Origin: Bacteroidota bacterium
GTDB lineage: Bacteria; Bacteroidota; Bacteroidia; Bacteroidales; F082
Direction of reading: 5' to 3'
DNA: 8,134 bases
Assembly (NCBI GenBank): GCA_002686705.1
Contig: NYYH01000010.1
Coordinates: forward strand, 1 to 8,134
Position numbers and translations under genes: made by a program. The notes under the pieces were generated by a model that worked only from the letters and a program-made list of their open reading frames with translations, was not told the origin of the DNA and did no database searches. Below are positions 1 through 6,050 of the stretch, piece by piece (position 1 is the first letter of the stretch; each line of letters starts with the position of its first letter).

Positions 1-17
1 TAAATTAAAATAAAACT

Positions 18-443
18 ATGAAAAATCTAGTTATAGTTGTTTTAGTAATTGCAGTAAGTCTGAGCTTACTATCAACTACAAAAGTAGAAAACATCTCCGT
101 TAATTTGGACACCAAAGATGTTATTTCAGACTCAGAAAATGCTAACTCTTTTGAAACACCAGATAATATTCAAGCAATTATTGATAACTCGTGTTATGCT
201 TGTCATAATAATGAAAGCAAGTCGACAAAAAGTAAAAAGAAACTAAATTTCGATAAACTAAATGATTTAAAAGTAAGTAAACAAATAAGTAAGTTAATGA
301 AAATCACTAAAGTTGTTAGAAAAGGGAAAATGCCAATACAAAAATATATTGATAAATACCCTGATAGAAAATTAACCAGTGACGAAGCAGTATCATTATC
401 ATCATGGGCCGCAAATTCAGCGGAAAAACTTGCGGGCGAATAA
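18..443 (+). CDS. Small exported haem-binding (CxxCH) protein, short variant
   Basis: A 141-residue protein of the Haem_bd type (small c-type-cytochrome-like proteins common in Bacteroidota). Residues 1-20 are a hydrophobic signal peptide or membrane anchor, followed by a Ser/Asp/Asn-rich linker to about residue 50. The single haem motif is CYACH at residues 59-63 (C59, C62, axial H63), and a GKMP motif at 103-106 offers M105 as a likely second axial ligand. The protein should act outside the cytoplasmic membrane as a one-electron carrier or haem binder. Compared with the next gene it lacks about 17 residues between CxxCH and the conserved LNF (residues 76-78), the part that carries YPWYS; a Lys/Ser-rich stretch (68-75) stands there instead. 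Only 17 bases precede the ATG in this window, so its promoter cannot be judged. Family assignment is fairly secure; the redox partner is unknown. Confidence 0.82.
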   Translation: MKNLVIVVLVIAVSLSLLSTTKVENISVNLDTKDVISDSENANSFETPDNIQAIIDNSCYACHNNESKSTKSKKKLNFDKLNDLKVSKQISKLMKITKVVRKGKMPIQKYIDKYPDRKLTSDEAVSLSSWAANSAEKLAGE

Positions 444-461
444 TTAATTATAAATGTCGTT

Positions 462-489
462 TTTGTAATTTCAATAATATTTAAGTTTT
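462..489 (+). promoter_or_regulatory. Weak candidate Bacteroidota-type promoter
   Basis: The 72-bp gap between the two haem-protein genes holds TTTG at 462-465 and TAAGTTTT at 482-489, one base off the Bacteroidota -7 consensus TAnnTTTG. The 16-nt spacer is shorter than the usual 17-23. It could give the second gene its own transcript, but in such AT-rich sequence a chance match is quite possible. Confidence 0.2.
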
Positions 490-515
490 ACAATGATTCT
501 AAGAACTACAAGATC

Positions 516-968
516 ATGAAAAAAGCAATATACATATTTGTTGCCCTGCTAATTATAATTCAATCTATTCCTGCTAACTTGCCTGAAGTTTCATCGAAAA
601 ACCCTAATGACTTGATTGCGAATAATAGTGATATTCCTAAAGATGTTAAAATGATTCTCAAAAACTCATGCTACGATTGCCATTCAAACGAGACTCATTA
701 CCCTTGGTACTCCTATGTTGTTCCTGTTTCATTTTTAGTGAGCCGTGATATAATAGCCGGTAGAGAAGAATTAAATTTTTCGAATTGGGAAGATTATAAA
801 AAGACTGAAAAAGCGGAAATTTTAGATGAAATATCTGAATACGTTTCTGACGGAAAAATGCCAATGAAAATTTATACATTAATCCACAGAGATGCTGTAC
901 TAAGCGATGATGAAAAAGAAATTATAGTAGTTTGGGCTGAAGAATTTGCTGAAAGTTTGTTTGAATAA
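516..968 (+). CDS. Exported haem-binding domain (Haem_bd) protein
   Basis: A 150-residue protein with the full Haem_bd signature. Residues 1-20 form a signal peptide or N-terminal anchor. The haem motif CYDCH is at residues 52-56, followed by HYPWYS (61-66) and a hydrophobic segment through about residue 80. GREELNFSNW lies at 82-91, and GKMP at 113-116 supplies M115 as the probable distal ligand. The C-terminus (about 128-148) is an acidic helix. The most likely role is a periplasmic or membrane-anchored mono-haem electron carrier. It follows the related short gene after 72 bp on the same strand, which suggests tandem duplication and divergence. It ends 58 bp before the convergent oxidoreductase operon. 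The ATG at 516 is the only start that leaves an intact signal peptide; no Shine-Dalgarno is visible. The family call is firm; the physiological partner is unknown. Confidence 0.88.
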   Translation: MKKAIYIFVALLIIIQSIPANLPEVSSKNPNDLIANNSDIPKDVKMILKNSCYDCHSNETHYPWYSYVVPVSFLVSRDIIAGREELNFSNWEDYKKTEKAEILDEISEYVSDGKMPMKIYTLIHRDAVLSDDEKEIIVVWAEEFAESLFE

Positions 969-1026
969 CTAGGCACACAAGAGATTAACACTCAAGTAGT
1001 TGGGTTCTATAAAAATTAAGAGGACA

Positions 1027-1572
1027 TTACTCAACTTTAATAATGTTTTTTAATCCGATTTTAATTGCTTCCTCGTTAAGAGGCAGAAGTTTATGATACC
1101 TTTCATGAAGCGACTTTTTTAAACCAAGCATAACATTTTCAAGCTTTACAATAGGTTTTACACTAAGATAGCTTCCCAGAACAACCATGTTAAATATTTT
1201 GGTATTACCCATTTCGGCCGCAAGCTTCGATCCTTCGATTGTATAAATCTTAATGTCCTTCCTGGTAGGATGTTTTGAAATACCATTAGGGTCATATATT
1301 AATATACCCCCTGGTTTAACAGAATCTTCAAACTTGTCCATCGATTGTTGATTTAGTATAATCGCTGTATCGAATGCAGTCAGTGTAGGTGAACTGATTC
1401 GTTCATCACTAACAATAACAGTAACATTTGCAGTTCCTCCACGCATTTCAGGACCATAGGATGGCATCCAGCTAACTTCCTGATCTTGCATAATTCCGGA
1501 GTAAGCAAGAATTTTTCCCATAGACAATACGCCTTGTCCGCCAAATCCTGCAATTATAATTTCTTCAGTCAT
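1027..1572 (-). CDS. 2-oxoacid:ferredoxin oxidoreductase, gamma subunit
   Basis: Gamma subunit of a four-subunit 2-oxoacid:ferredoxin oxidoreductase (KorC/VorC type, POR gamma domain). It forms the catalytic core with alpha and beta and contributes to CoA-dependent acyl-CoA release in the cytoplasm. From the ATG at 1572 the protein is 181 residues, normal for the family. It begins with the glycine-rich GFGGQG loop (residues 9-14) and carries PSYGPEMRGG at 37-46, a hallmark of the subunit. An in-frame ATG at 1605 would add 11 polar residues and overlap the beta gene by 11 bp. I prefer 1572 because family members start right before the IIIAGFGGQG strand and because the start then lies 22 bp beyond the beta stop with an A-rich leader. 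It is the last gene of the operon. Function is certain to subunit level; substrate is inferred from the alpha subunit. Confidence 0.93.
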   Translation of the reverse strand: MTEEIIIAGFGGQGVLSMGKILAYSGIMQDQEVSWMPSYGPEMRGGTANVTVIVSDERISSPTLTAFDTAIILNQQSMDKFEDSVKPGGILIYDPNGISKHPTRKDIKIYTIEGSKLAAEMGNTKIFNMVVLGSYLSVKPIVKLENVMLGLKKSLHERYHKLLPLNEEAIKIGLKNIIKVE

Positions 1573-1594
1573 TTTTGTGTAATTTTTTTGTTGA

Positions 1595-2386
1595 CTACTT
1601 TTCAATCAAAGCACCATCCACTTTAATGTCGCCCAGTTTATAATAAGGAAACATGTTTTCCTCCATCCAAATATTTGACTGTACAGGTTCCATTTTCCAT
1701 CCTGAATTACAGTTAGATACAATCTCAACAAATGATAAACCGGGTTTACCATCCAATTGATTTTGGAAAGCTTTTCTAATTGAGCGCTTTGCTTTACGCG
1801 CTGCAGCAGGAGTATGAACAGCTTGACGAGTAACATAATAAGTCCCCGGTAATTGGGCTACTAACTCAGTTATTTTCAATGGGTTCCCCATCGACTGTAT
1901 ATCTCTACCATATGGTGATGTTGATGTTTTCATGCCAGGCAATGTGGTTGGTGCCATTTGTCCACCAGTCATGCCGTAAATACCATTGTTAACAAAAATG
2001 ATAACAAACTGTTCACCTCTATTGCATGCATGTATTGTTTCTGCTGTACCAATTGCAGCGAGGTCGCCATCACCCTGATATGTGTAAACAACTTTATTCG
2101 GCCATAATCGTTTGATACCAGTTGCAACAGCTGGTGCTCTACCATGTGCTGCCTCCTGCATATCAACATTCATAAACTCATATGCCAAAACTGAACAGCC
2201 AACTGGAGCCACACCAATGGTTTCATTTTCTTTACCAAGTTCCTCAATAATCTCCATCATTAATCTATGAGCAGTACCATGACCACACCCAGGACAATAA
2301 CTGAGGGCATTATCCGTCATTAATTTGGTTTTTTCATAAACCAGATTCTCCGGCTTGATAATATCTTGAATAGCAATTCCTGACAT
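1595..2386 (-). CDS. 2-oxoacid:ferredoxin oxidoreductase, TPP-binding beta subunit
   Basis: Beta subunit of the oxidoreductase (KorB/VorA type, 263 residues, usual length). It binds thiamine pyrophosphate and Mg2+ and holds a [4Fe-4S] cluster close to it. The TPP motif runs from GDGD (105-108) to NNGIYG (133-138). C31 and C34 in CPGCGH, C64 in VGCS and C226 in SNCNS correspond to the four cluster-ligating cysteines described for related beta subunits (my alignment by eye). The enzyme decarboxylates the 2-oxoacid on TPP and transfers two electrons one at a time towards ferredoxin. The gene starts 3 bp after the alpha stop and is translationally coupled to it, with a strong Shine-Dalgarno inside the end of the alpha gene. 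Assignment is secure. Confidence 0.96.
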   Translation of the reverse strand: MSGIAIQDIIKPENLVYEKTKLMTDNALSYCPGCGHGTAHRLMMEIIEELGKENETIGVAPVGCSVLAYEFMNVDMQEAAHGRAPAVATGIKRLWPNKVVYTYQGDGDLAAIGTAETIHACNRGEQFVIIFVNNGIYGMTGGQMAPTTLPGMKTSTSPYGRDIQSMGNPLKITELVAQLPGTYYVTRQAVHTPAAARKAKRSIRKAFQNQLDGKPGLSFVEIVSNCNSGWKMEPVQSNIWMEENMFPYYKLGDIKVDGALIEK

Positions 2387-2389
2387 AAC

Positions 2390-3475
2390 TTATCCTCCTA
2401 TTAATTTTATTTTAAGAGCATCCAATACCTCTTCTGGCGAATGGATAACACCACCATAACGGCCAAAATGTTCAACTTCAGTTCTTTCTCTTACAATTAA
2501 TCTAACATCCTCAACCATCTGTCCTGCACTCAGTTCAACAGAAAGGAAGCCCTTTACCCCTTGCTTTACTAATTTCTCTATTGCATCTTTTGGAAAAGGC
2601 CATAATGTTATAGGTCGTAATAGTCCAACCTTGATACCTTCTTTGCGAGCTAGTTGGATTGATTTTTGAGCAATTCTCGAACTTGAGCCATACGCAACAA
2701 TAATGTAATCAGCATCTTCGCAATCAATTAACTCATATTTTACTTCATTAGCTTCTATTTCCTTATACTTGTCCTGAAGATGAAAATTGTGTTTTTCAAG
2801 TATATGCGGATCGAGATACAAAGAAGTAAGAATCCTGCGTTCCTCACCAGCAGGTTTGCCATTTGTAGCCCAAGGATAGAGTTTGTATATTTCTTCATCA
2901 GTAAGTCTTGGCATTTGCTCAAAAAGTTCAACTTTTTCCATCATCTGGCCTATTAAACCATCAGATATAATTAGGATAGGAGTCCGATATTTGAAAGCAA
3001 GGTCAAATGCTAATGGGACAAAATCCGACATTTCCTGAACAGAAGCCGGTGCAAGAACAGGGAGATTATAATCGCCATGACCTCCTCCTTTTACCGCTTG
3101 AAAATAATCAGACTGTGCAGGTTGAATATCTCCTAATCCGGGACCGCCTCTCACAACATTAGCAACAACACATGGTATTTCGGCTCCAGCCATATATGAT
3201 AATCCTTCTTGCATCAAACTAATTCCAGGGCTAGATGAAGAAGTCATTACTTTCTTACCTGATCCACCAGCACCGTATAGCATATTTATTGAGGCAACTT
3301 CACTTTCGGCTTGCAACACAACCATTCCAGTTCTTTCATCAGGTTTTTCGGCCATAAGATATTCTATAACCTCCGACTGAGGCGTAATGGGATATCCAAA
3401 ATAGCCATCACATCCAGCACGAATTGCTGCCTCTGCCAACGCTTCGTTACCCTTCATAAGTCTTAATTCACCCAT
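2390..3475 (-). CDS. vorB: 2-oxoacid:ferredoxin oxidoreductase, alpha subunit (VorB-like)
   Basis: Alpha subunit (361 residues) of the oxidoreductase, most like proteins annotated as 2-ketoisovalerate (3-methyl-2-oxobutanoate) ferredoxin oxidoreductase VorB, with KorA as the close alternative. YPITPQSE is at 28-35, QAESE at 55-59, the SSSSPG stretch at 79-84 and RGGPGLG at 109-115. The N-terminal pyrimidine-binding (PP) domain covers about residues 1-190 and a transketolase C-like domain follows (about 255-350). No separate gamma or ferredoxin domain is fused, so this is the four-subunit form. Together the subunits would convert a 2-oxoacid plus CoA plus oxidised ferredoxin to acyl-CoA, CO2 and reduced ferredoxin. 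The gene follows the 4Fe-4S subunit after 18 bp; the leader is A-rich without a Shine-Dalgarno. The family is certain; branched-chain versus 2-oxoglutarate specificity is not settled by sequence alone. Confidence 0.93.
   Translation of the reverse strand: MGELRLMKGNEALAEAAIRAGCDGYFGYPITPQSEVIEYLMAEKPDERTGMVVLQAESEVASINMLYGAGGSGKKVMTSSSSPGISLMQEGLSYMAGAEIPCVVANVVRGGPGLGDIQPAQSDYFQAVKGGGHGDYNLPVLAPASVQEMSDFVPLAFDLAFKYRTPILIISDGLIGQMMEKVELFEQMPRLTDEEIYKLYPWATNGKPAGEERRILTSLYLDPHILEKHNFHLQDKYKEIEANEVKYELIDCEDADYIIVAYGSSSRIAQKSIQLARKEGIKVGLLRPITLWPFPKDAIEKLVKQGVKGFLSVELSAGQMVEDVRLIVRERTEVEHFGRYGGVIHSPEEVLDALKIKLIGG
2394..2400 (-). promoter_or_regulatory. Strong Shine-Dalgarno for the beta subunit, inside vorB
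   Basis: On the minus strand TAGGAGG lies 7 nt before the beta-subunit ATG and is encoded by the last codons of the alpha gene (Ile-Gly-Gly-stop). It decides the beta start at 2386 and implies coupled translation. It stands out because the other genes here have A-rich leaders instead. Confidence 0.7.
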
Positions 3476-3493
3476 TTTCTATTTTTTTGATGC

Positions 3494-3724
3494 TTACTTT
3501 TTTACTTTTACCCGATAAACAGCGATTACCCCATCAGGACAAACCACTGCACAATTTGTACAACCTGTACATGCTTCTGGAATTTCCATATATGCATAAT
3601 GGTATCCTTTACCATTCACCTCATTTGCCAATAATATAACATCGGTCGGACAGGCTGGAACACACACTCCGCATCCCTTACAACCTTCAATATCAACAAC
3701 TATTGCACCACTAATCTTTGCCAT
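3494..3724 (-). CDS. 2-oxoacid:ferredoxin oxidoreductase, 2x[4Fe-4S] delta subunit
   Basis: A 76-residue bacterial-type ferredoxin with two CxxCxxCxxxCP motifs: C15, C18, C21, C25-P26 and C52, C55, C58, C62-P63. Each cluster is expected to take three cysteines from one motif and one from the other. Being first in the operon and 18 bp before the alpha gene, it is best read as the delta (KorD/PorD-type) subunit that passes electrons from the beta-subunit cluster to free ferredoxin. The spacer between the motifs is slightly long and polar (NGKGYHYAY, 38-46), as usual for these subunits rather than for free clostridial ferredoxins. The start at 3724 fits the family, which begins a few residues before the first beta strand. 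Confidence 0.93.
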   Translation of the reverse strand: MAKISGAIVVDIEGCKGCGVCVPACPTDVILLANEVNGKGYHYAYMEIPEACTGCTNCAVVCPDGVIAVYRVKVKK

Positions 3725-3919
3725 ATTAGTTTTTAATTTTTAATAAAAATTGGTGAGCGAAGATACAATTTTTAACCGTATTTGAGAGTGTTTTTTACAA
3801 TAAAAATAACGCGACAGTCTAATTTATAATTGATTTAAATATTTTAACAAAAACTGAAATACTACATTTAAAGACTGCATGAAATAACCTGTAAAAATCA
3901 AGTACCAATCCCAAATTAA
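3725..3919 (-). promoter_or_regulatory. Upstream region of the oxidoreductase operon
   Basis: This 195-bp AT-rich gap lies between the glycosylase stop and the first operon gene and must hold the operon promoter unless transcription reads through. On the minus strand, TATCTTCG (3758-3765) is one base off TAnnTTTG and would give a leader of about 25-30 nt, but no TTTG sits at the right distance upstream, so it is weak. Farther upstream are CAGTCT (3815-3820) and its inverse AGACTG (3872-3877), 51 nt apart. I see no operator or riboswitch I can name. Confidence 0.35.
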
Positions 3920-4588
3920 TTACATTATTAGTTTCCTAACTACATCAGAAATAACCTGATCAAGTTTTTTTCGTCTGTACTGCATAACCCATCTGGGATG
4001 AGGCAAGGGTATTATTTCATCAAAAAGTTTTAATTCAATATTTAGCATTTTCAAATAATCATAATTTTTGCCTTGCCCCAAACAATAACATTTTCGCGAA
4101 TTAATACCCAAACCTATTTGTTTGATAAGATTTGAAATGATAAAAGGTTTCAAGGCCACAAGCAACTCCTTTGAATCATAATAATTGAAATTTTTTCCAT
4201 CACTAACAAAACCCAAAGGACTAACCGAACCTATATAAAAATGTTTATAAAAATGAGCAAGACCTCCCATTGAGGTAATTAAACGATAAATGAAATCAGA
4301 ACTAATCTCACCTCGCTTATCAAAATTATTTTTTATACCACATTCATTTTCAAGCCTTACGGGGTCAGTAAAAGGTATCCCGGTTATTCCAGCACCAAGC
4401 CTCCCCGGGTTAATTCCAACTATAAATATCCTACCGTCGTTATCATTATAGTACTTATTGTAAAACTGCCAGCAGACATTCATAACCTCATCACTGCCAT
4501 ATGGATTTAATACACTTATTCCCTCCGGAAGATTAGTTTCAATTTTAAGATTACTATAGTATTTTATTACTCTTTCTGAGATATTCAT
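3920..4588 (-). CDS. SMUG2-type uracil-DNA glycosylase family protein (DUF4918)
   Basis: A 222-residue protein of the uracil-DNA glycosylase superfamily, closest to the SMUG2/DUF4918 group found mainly in Bacteroidota. Motif 1 is GINPGRLGAG (58-67), where an Asn replaces the catalytic Asp used in family-1 UDGs, as in SMUG enzymes. TGIPFTDP (69-76) and SPLGF (123-127) are further conserved blocks. Motif 2 is PLPHPRW (194-200), the minor-groove intercalation loop with its His. The expected role is excision of uracil or related deaminated or oxidised bases to start base-excision repair in the cytoplasm. It has no repair-gene neighbour here: it is divergent from the deacetylase gene and upstream of the oxidoreductase operon on the same strand, separated by 195 bp. 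The start at 4588 places motif 1 at the usual distance. The exact base specificity cannot be read from the sequence. Confidence 0.87.
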   Translation of the reverse strand: MNISERVIKYYSNLKIETNLPEGISVLNPYGSDEVMNVCWQFYNKYYNDNDGRIFIVGINPGRLGAGITGIPFTDPVRLENECGIKNNFDKRGEISSDFIYRLITSMGGLAHFYKHFYIGSVSPLGFVSDGKNFNYYDSKELLVALKPFIISNLIKQIGLGINSRKCYCLGQGKNYDYLKMLNIELKLFDEIIPLPHPRWVMQYRRKKLDQVISDVVRKLIM

Positions 4589-4753
4589 AGTTGAGCGCAG
4601 CTATTTGCGACGACACAATGTTAATAAATATAAAGGTCCGATTTCTACTTATCAGGATTTTATTTCCTTTTTTTGCAATTTATTTGTTGCAATTAAAATT
4701 TAATACAATTATGCAATAGCTCATCATGATTTTTTATTCAACAAGCCTGACAC
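4589..4753. promoter_or_regulatory. Divergent intergenic region, glycosylase / deacetylase
   Basis: Both flanking genes start outward from this 165-bp AT-rich region, so two promoters should lie here. For the minus gene TAACATTG (reverse complement of 4616-4623) is one base off TAnnTTTG but has no partner box. For the plus gene TTTG occurs at 4672-4675 and 4683-4686, without a good -7 box at the right distance. No promoter can be named with confidence. Confidence 0.3.
4673..4694. repeat. Pair of TTGCAATT repeats with palindromic TTGCAA cores
   Basis: TTGCAATT occurs at 4673-4680 and 4687-4694, a 14-bp period, and the core TTGCAA is its own reverse complement. A partial third match (TGCAAT) follows at about 4712. 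Two palindromes in the divergent promoter region could be an operator, but the sequence is AT-rich and this may be chance. Confidence 0.35.
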
Positions 4754-5641
4754 ATGAATATACTTTTTAATACAAAGTTCTTAAAACACAATGAACAAAG
4801 CACTGAGGAAGGTCCTTATCGGATTGATCAATTTCCCGATAAATACAAAAACACAGATGCCGATGGTGAAGAATTTATCACACTTGTGCATACCGATAAT
4901 CACAAGAAGCAAATTTATGATGCGTGTATGAACAGACACACAGCTGCAGAAGTTGAATTAACTCCCAGTAGTTATGAGGCAGCAATTTCGGCAATAGGAT
5001 TAACTATTAAAGCTAGTGAACAAGGTGATTTTGCAGTAGTTAGACCACCCGGGCACCATGCTGGCATAGAGCGAGCAGCCGGATTTTGCCTTTTTAATAA
5101 TATCGCAATTGCAGCTCAAAAACTTGTTAATGAAGGAAAAAAAGTATTTATACTAGATATTGATGGCCATCATGGTGATGGCACTCAGAGTATTTTCTAT
5201 AATAGCGACAAAGTTCTTTATTGCTCCGTTCATCAGTTGTATGCATATCCATTTTCAGGATTTCCAATTGAAAAAGGAAAAGACCAAGGAGAAGGATTCA
5301 CTTTGAATTTACCCTTGTTGGAAGGCAGTGGAGACATGGAATTTCTTGCTGTCTTGAAAAAAGCTATTAACGCTGCAATAAAAATCAAGCCTGATGTAGT
5401 TGGAGTTTCAGCCGGTTTTGATGCATATGAAAAAGACAGATTACTTTCATTAAAATACACAAAGAAAGCCTACTATGAATGTGGATTGCAACTCCGCAGA
5501 GCATTTCCAATTGTTTTTGGTGTGCTGGAGGGAGGCTATCACAACGAAGTACTTGACTGTGTTGAATCTTTTGTTGAGGGTGTTAACATAGGAGCACGTC
5601 CGCGTAATAACTTGTATGATTCGGATATGTCGATTGGATAG
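4754..5641 (+). CDS. Histone deacetylase superfamily protein (Zn-dependent deacetylase)
   Basis: A 295-residue member of the arginase/deacetylase fold (HDAC / acetylpolyamine amidohydrolase / AcuC superfamily). The catalytic set is complete by comparison with human HDAC8: the His pair H101-H102 in RPPGHHA, zinc ligands D137 and H139 in DIDGHHGDG (135-143), the third ligand D223 in GFDAYEKD, and the transition-state Tyr Y262 in LEGGYH. It should hydrolyse an N-acetyl or N-acyl amide, on lysine residues or on a small amine such as a polyamine, in the cytoplasm (no signal peptide). The RPPGHHA form resembles class II-like bacterial members. The N-terminus lacks the usual HxxxHPE-type motif, and the protein is shorter than typical acetylpolyamine amidohydrolases (about 340). 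No amine- or acetate-metabolism gene adjoins it. Fold and chemistry are confident; the substrate is unknown. Confidence 0.92.
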   Translation: MNILFNTKFLKHNEQSTEEGPYRIDQFPDKYKNTDADGEEFITLVHTDNHKKQIYDACMNRHTAAEVELTPSSYEAAISAIGLTIKASEQGDFAVVRPPGHHAGIERAAGFCLFNNIAIAAQKLVNEGKKVFILDIDGHHGDGTQSIFYNSDKVLYCSVHQLYAYPFSGFPIEKGKDQGEGFTLNLPLLEGSGDMEFLAVLKKAINAAIKIKPDVVGVSAGFDAYEKDRLLSLKYTKKAYYECGLQLRRAFPIVFGVLEGGYHNEVLDCVESFVEGVNIGARPRNNLYDSDMSIG

Positions 5642-5690
5642 AAGACTGCTATTTCACATTAATTATGGACATAGTAAGATTTCGATATTT

Positions 5691-5770
5691 TGAATCACTA
5701 ACCAGTTTAAAGACATATTTCTAGAGTTGTTCTGATTCTATGAAACTTCTAAATTAAAAATTGGTGTTCC
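5691..5770 (+). repeat. Decayed copy of the palindromic intergenic repeat
   Basis: Aligned by hand to the intact copy, 5717-5770 matches 5855-5908 at 45 of 55 columns with two single-base gaps; the last eight bases (GGTGTTCC) are identical. Similarity weakens but seems to continue left to GAATCAC (5692), opposite GAACACC at 5826. The right outer end, matching 5909-5921, is no longer recognisable. This copy has lost most of its own palindromic pairing. Confidence 0.55.
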
Positions 5771-5825
5771 ATCTCATTACAGAAAAGTATTCATTAATTT
5801 AATTCCGTGAAGTAATGCTATAATT

Positions 5826-5921
5826 GAACACCCAACAAGGATTAACGAATGAAGATTTTAGATTTGTTATGAATCTATTATAGTTCTAAAATCAAAAATC
5901 GGTGTTCCTTGTTCGATATTC
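5826..5921 (+). repeat. Palindromic intergenic repeat of about 96 bp
   Basis: The arms 5826-5862 and 5885-5921 are 37 bp each and match as inverted repeats at 27 of 37 positions without gaps, with runs AACAAGG and ATTTTAGA fully conserved. The 22-bp centre is itself structured: TAGATT (5859-5864) pairs with AATCTA (5872-5877) around a 7-nt loop. A transcript from either strand could fold into one long imperfect hairpin. The make-up resembles the AT-rich dispersed repeats I associate with intergenic regions of marine Bacteroidota, but copy number elsewhere in the genome cannot be seen here. Confidence 0.65.
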
Positions 5922-5963
5922 AAAAAAAAAGTTTAATTAATCTGCCCCACTCCTAGGCCTCTC

Positions 5964-6012
5964 GTTGTATCGGATTTGGTGGAATTCATTTTTTGAATTT
6001 CCTCGGTACAAC
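5964..6012. repeat. Nested inverted repeat, possible hairpin
   Basis: Outer arms GTTGTA (5964-5969) and TACAAC (6007-6012) are perfect inverses. Inside them GGAATTC (5981-5987) pairs with GAATTTCC (5995-6002) apart from one bulged base, around a 7-nt T-rich loop. It sits 38 bp beyond the aminotransferase stop, so it could lie in that gene's 3' untranslated region. No U-tract follows directly on either strand; for minus transcripts the nearest is at 5922-5930. Confidence 0.4.
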
Positions 6013-6050
6013 CAGATTAAAAAAACCTACACTAGTATGTTACTATAAAG

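Larger units (their letters stand above)
5642..6050. other. 409-bp gene-free convergent intergenic region
   Basis: Between the ends of the deacetylase (plus) and aminotransferase (minus) genes I find no credible coding sequence in any frame. The region holds two copies of a long palindromic repeat (5691-5770 decayed, 5826-5921 intact), an A9 run at 5922-5930 that would read as a U-tract for minus-strand transcripts, and a separate inverted repeat at 5964-6012. No classical GC-rich terminator is obvious for either gene. Confidence 0.6.

Noticed and set aside
658..879. Antisense open frame inside the second haem-protein gene
   Set aside because: It lies wholly within a gene with a clear CxxCH domain, has no recognisable motif, and its frame reflects the opposite coding strand.
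969..1026. Bidirectional terminator between the second haem gene and the gamma subunit
   Set aside because: AACACTCAA and TTGGGTT could pair only with bulges and no U-tract follows on either strand, so support is too weak.
1606..1836. Alternative-frame open frames inside the beta-subunit gene, here and at 1969-2169
   Set aside because: They overlap conserved TPP-subunit coding sequence and show no protein-like motifs.
3815..3877. Operator or riboswitch upstream of the oxidoreductase operon
   Set aside because: Only 6-bp inverted arms (CAGTCT/AGACTG) 51 nt apart were found, within reach of chance in this sequence, with no known riboswitch core.
5233..5460. Antisense open frame inside the deacetylase gene
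   Set aside because: It is a shadow of the catalytic domain on the other strand, with no signal peptide, motif or start signal.
5922..5940. Rho-independent terminator for the aminotransferase at the A9 run
   Set aside because: The run reads as U9 on the minus strand, but no convincing stable stem lies immediately before it; the palindromic repeat lies after it.
5964..6012. Integron attC-like site
   Set aside because: The outer arms are GTTGTA/TACAAC, the reverse of the attC RYYYAAC...GTTRRRY arrangement, and no integrase or cassette array is present.
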